A stretch of DNA of 7,845 bases, taken from positions 1 to 7,845 of the forward strand of contig CALJNY010000254.1 of NCBI GenBank assembly GCA_937981515.1, read 5' to 3'. The notes beneath the pieces are model-generated. The model worked only from the letters and a program-made list of their open reading frames with translations, did no database searches and was not told the origin of the DNA. Below, in pieces: positions 5,805-7,845 of this stretch; the first letter of the stretch is position 1, and each line of letters begins with the position of its first letter. A program made the translations under genes and the position numbers. This DNA comes from an uncultured Collinsella sp. (GTDB lineage Bacteria; Actinomycetota; Coriobacteriia; Coriobacteriales; Coriobacteriaceae).

Positions 5805-6142
5805 TTCTGGGACACGCCTTCCGTCCCAGGCCTCTACCGGAAAATGCGTCCCACCCTGAGGCTCAATTCCGGAACACGGTTTCCGTTTGAAGCCCCGATG
5901 GGAAAGCGTGTCCCGTTCCGAGAGCTCATTCCTGGATGCAGTTTCCGCTAGAGATGCCACCGGGAAAGCGTATCCCGTTTTGGAGCCAAATTCCGGGTCG
6001 TAGTTTCCGCCTGAGGGCCGATCCGGAAACGGCATCCCATTCTGAAGCCGAAATCTGGGACACGCTTTCCGCCAAGGGTTGCAAAAGGAAAGCACATCCC
6101 ATTCCCAGCATCAAATCAGGACGCGCTTCATTATCCCCGCCC
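5805..6142. repeat. Degenerate tandem array, exact 62-bp period, left of the ATPase
   Basis: Units begin at 5805, 5867, 5929, 5991, 6053 and 6115; each step is exactly 62 bp. The sixth unit matches for only about its first 13 bases and fades before the ATPase stop codon at 6143. Sequence is only moderately conserved, but each of the five full units has dyad symmetry: a left arm like GGGACACGCTTTCCG and a right arm like CGGAAAGCGTATCCC, with an invariant TCC core in the left arm and GGAAA and TCCC in the right. Spacers carry variants of GTTCTGGAGCCAAA. Because 62 is not a multiple of 3, frames crossing the array cannot encode a repeated peptide, so the array is non-coding. Transcribed in either direction it would give a row of imperfect hairpins. 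Confidence 0.9.
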
Positions 6143-7522
6143 TCACATCTCGGCAAACGAGATCAGCTTGACGTCTCCCCTACTCTCCGCGGCATCCCGA
6201 CATCCCTGCGTAAAGCCGCTTTTTGAGAAAAGCGCATAGCTTTTTCGTTGCCGTCTAAAGAGCTCGCTTCGATGCACGAGCTTTTGCAGCACGTCTTCGC
6301 CCGCCGGTTCATTGCGCCATTTACACTCCGCAAACAGCGCAGTGTCCTCGCCATCGTCAACAATCAAGTCGATTTCTTCCTGCGTATGCGTGCGATTGTC
6401 CGTCCCCCACCAGCGCCCGACGCTCGCCGGAACCACATCGAGTTGGCCCGCCCGCGCGAGTTCGTACACGTATTGCCTGCATATAAGCTCAAAGACCGTA
6501 CCCATGTAATCCGATACGTGCGGCTCAATGCGCTCATACGCCATCTCGGCCATATCGTTTTGAATCAGCCCGATGTTCTGCGGAACAAACTTGTACCAGA
6601 ACCTAAACATCTGATCGCTCAGCAGATACACGGCTCGCTTATTGCTCGTCTCGTTTAGGGGCAGCTCGCGCTCGACAATCCCAAGCGACGCCAGCTTATC
6701 CACATAGCTCTTTACGTTGCTCGCGGGGATTCCCGTAGAGCTCGCAATCTCCGAGATCCTCGAGCGTCCCTGGGCAATTGCTTGCACAATCGCATCATAT
6801 TGCTCGGGATTGCGGCACTCTTGCAACAGCAGGTTACTCGGCTCCTCAAAGAGATAGCCCGTAGGAGTAAGAAAAAGACGTTTGATGTTGTCCTTGAGCG
6901 ATACGGCAGGATCGACTCTCTCGATATATGCAGGAATGCCGCCCGTCATGCCATAGCAAACCGCAGCGTCTTCGCGACTCATGCTCTGCCACAGGCCGAG
7001 GGTCGTCGTAAAATCGAGCGGCATGATCTTAAACTGGGCCGTACGCCTACCGTATAGCGGGCTCTCGTAGCCCAGCACCTGTTCCTCCATAAACGAAAGA
7101 GACGAGCCGCATAGGATCAGCATGAGTCTGGTCTCTTTGTATAAGTGGTCGATCTTGTCTTGCAGCAACGAGCTGATTTCGGGATTCGATTGGGCGAGAT
7201 AGGGATACTCGTCAATCACGACAACCAAACGTTCCGTGCGAGCCATGGTGGCCAATGCATCGAACGCTTCGTCAAAACTACGAAACGACACGCCTGCAGC
7301 ACCAACCGAGCCTGCAAGTATCGCCTGGCTAAAGCCGTGCAGGTTTGCCTCCGCATTGGTACGACGAGCTTGAAAGTAAATAGCCTTCTTGCCTTGGATG
7401 AACTCTGTGATAAGGCGCGTTTTACCCACGCGACGGCGGCCGTAAATCACAGGCATCTCAAAGGAGTCCGTGCCATACAGTCGATTGAGCTCGGACATTT
7501 CCGCTGTTCTTCCGATAAACAT
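6143..7522 (-). CDS. AAA ATPase with C-terminal DUF234 / PD-(D/E)xK-like domain
   Basis: This 459-aa protein belongs to the bacterial/archaeal ATPase_2 plus DUF234 family. The N-terminal FIGR segment leads into Walker A GRRRVGKT (28-35). Walker B is VVVIDEYPYL (D104, E105) and a sensor-like CGSS is at 138-141. GMTGGIPAYI (191-200) is the usual signature after the ATPase core. Residues about 245-285 form a winged helix (SEIASSTGIPASNVKSYVDKL). The C-terminal domain (about 300-459) has FRFWYKFV and a restriction-like triad: D385 (EEIDLIV), then E399-C-K401. The family is widespread but its role is poorly known; DNA-bound ATPase-nuclease activity is inferred. ATG 7522 is supported by AAGGA (7530-7534) 7 nt upstream. 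The gene stands alone between two arrays of the same 62-bp repeat and is transcribed from a perfectly symmetric promoter region. Confidence 0.9.
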   Translation of the reverse strand: MFIGRTAEMSELNRLYGTDSFEMPVIYGRRRVGKTRLITEFIQGKKAIYFQARRTNAEANLHGFSQAILAGSVGAAGVSFRSFDEAFDALATMARTERLVVVIDEYPYLAQSNPEISSLLQDKIDHLYKETRLMLILCGSSLSFMEEQVLGYESPLYGRRTAQFKIMPLDFTTTLGLWQSMSREDAAVCYGMTGGIPAYIERVDPAVSLKDNIKRLFLTPTGYLFEEPSNLLLQECRNPEQYDAIVQAIAQGRSRISEIASSTGIPASNVKSYVDKLASLGIVERELPLNETSNKRAVYLLSDQMFRFWYKFVPQNIGLIQNDMAEMAYERIEPHVSDYMGTVFELICRQYVYELARAGQLDVVPASVGRWWGTDNRTHTQEEIDLIVDDGEDTALFAECKWRNEPAGEDVLQKLVHRSELFRRQRKSYALFSKSGFTQGCRDAAESRGDVKLISFAEM

Positions 7523-7537
7523 AGGGCCATCCTTCCC

Positions 7538-7593
7538 TTACGTTATAGCTAGCTATATTATACCTTCCTATAATATAGCTAGCTATAACGTAA
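7538..7593. promoter_or_regulatory. Perfect 25-bp inverted repeat with symmetric divergent -10 elements
   Basis: Arm 7538-7562 is the exact reverse complement of 7569-7593, around CCTTCC. Each arm contains the 14-bp palindrome TATAGCTAGCTATA (7544-7557 and 7574-7587). TATAAT occurs on both strands at the inner ends: minus 7562-7557, leading to the ATPase, with a start near 7550; and plus 7569-7574, leading away. The hexamer 17 bp before each is TAGCTA, a poor -35. The palindromes cover the -35 region and the start site, so they look like paired operators for a dimeric regulator, perhaps autoregulation through the ATPase winged helix. As RNA it could also fold into a 25-bp hairpin. Confidence 0.8.
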
Positions 7594-7613
7594 TTCGACA
7601 AGCGGCGCACGAA

Positions 7614-7757
7614 AAGGGGCGATACACCGCCGCACGTGGACCGTTCCGGAAAATGTATCCCGTTCTGGAGCCAAAAACTGGGCCGTAGTTTCCGCTTGAA
7701 GGGCGATCCGGAAAGCACGTCCCATTCCGAGTGGTAATTCCGGGTCACAGTTTCCGC
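7614..7757. repeat. Second block of the 62-bp repeat, right of the ATPase
   Basis: Units start at 7614, 7676 and 7738, again exactly 62 bp apart and in the same orientation as the left array. The first is eroded in its left half and clear from about 7630 (CGGAAAATGTATCCC, GTTCTGGAGCCAAA). The second is complete. The third keeps only its left arm (CCGGGTCACAGTTTCCGC) and then diverges. The two blocks are not in register with each other across the gene (offset 1809 bp). Confidence 0.85.
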
Positions 7758-7845
7758 AGATACAAGGCGACAGTCCGCCGCCCTTATCACATGCCTTCAA
7801 ATATGCGGTCCAGAAACACAAAACAGCAGATAGATTGATCTTTTT
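7758..7845. other. Right end of the window, nothing assigned
   Basis: No supported gene. On the minus strand one frame (KDQSICCFVFLDRIFEGM, stop 7789-7787) could be the end of a gene entering from the right, but only about 18 codons are visible and no motif is recognised. Confidence 0.3.

Noticed and set aside
5796..6226. Several overlapping open frames across the left repeat array, with proteins rich in FPxG and LQNG-like segments
   Set aside because: They lie in the 62-bp array, where the period is not a multiple of 3, so the apparent peptide motifs come from the DNA repeat read in changing frames. No Shine-Dalgarno support was seen.
5805..7757. CRISPR array
   Set aside because: The repeat is directly tandem, with no unique spacers of constant length between conserved repeats, and no cas genes are present.
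7458..7821. Open frames across the right repeats and the inverted repeat (for example VIASYIIPSYNIASYN)
   Set aside because: The Tyr/Ile/Ser/Asn pattern is the TATAGCTAGCTATA palindrome translated. The frames start inside other features and lack start signals.

Overview
The window is most consistent with a GC-rich gut actinomycete of the class Coriobacteriia, possibly Collinsella. This rests on the roughly 60% GC coding style of hsdR, the strong Shine-Dalgarno sequences and the degenerate 62-bp intergenic repeats. The placement is an inference; there is no marker gene here to prove it.

Region 1 (1-4096, + strand) is the distal part of a type I restriction-modification locus. It opens with the last codons of a first, truncated hsdS-like reading frame. 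That frame overlaps by ATGA with a complete specificity gene hsdS (43-1191), which overlaps by 8 bp with the motor/nuclease gene hsdR (1184-4096). hsdM must lie upstream, outside the window. A direct repeat of at least 25 bp (1-25 and 561-585) encodes the same central HsdS peptide in frame both times, so recombination between the copies would exchange the first target-recognition domain.

Region 2 (4097-5300) has a hairpin after hsdR, then a convergent DEDDh 3'-5' exonuclease gene on the minus strand (4321-5055). Further upstream of that gene, on its strand, is a terminator-like hairpin (5219-5263).

Region 3 (5445-5738) is the most interesting part. A 41-residue peptide, with one hydrophobic segment and an extremely basic tail, is encoded inside what looks like a complete type I toxin-antitoxin locus. 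Visible parts are an extended -10 promoter, a hairpin over the Shine-Dalgarno sequence, long-range 5'-3' complementarity that closes the transcript, a 3' hairpin with a T-rich tail, and a convergent antisense promoter. The antisense RNA would be about 86 nt, end at its own terminator, and cover the 3' end of the peptide mRNA. No family assignment could be made.

Region 4 (5805-7757) is an AAA ATPase with a C-terminal PD-(D/E)xK-like (DUF234) domain on the minus strand (6143-7522). It is flanked on both sides by the same degenerate repeat, which keeps an exact 62-bp period. Its promoter lies in a perfect 25-bp inverted repeat (7538-7593) made of two TATAGCTAGCTATA palindromes. Together, the restriction system, the candidate toxin-antitoxin pair and the ATPase-nuclease make this look like an accessory or defence region.
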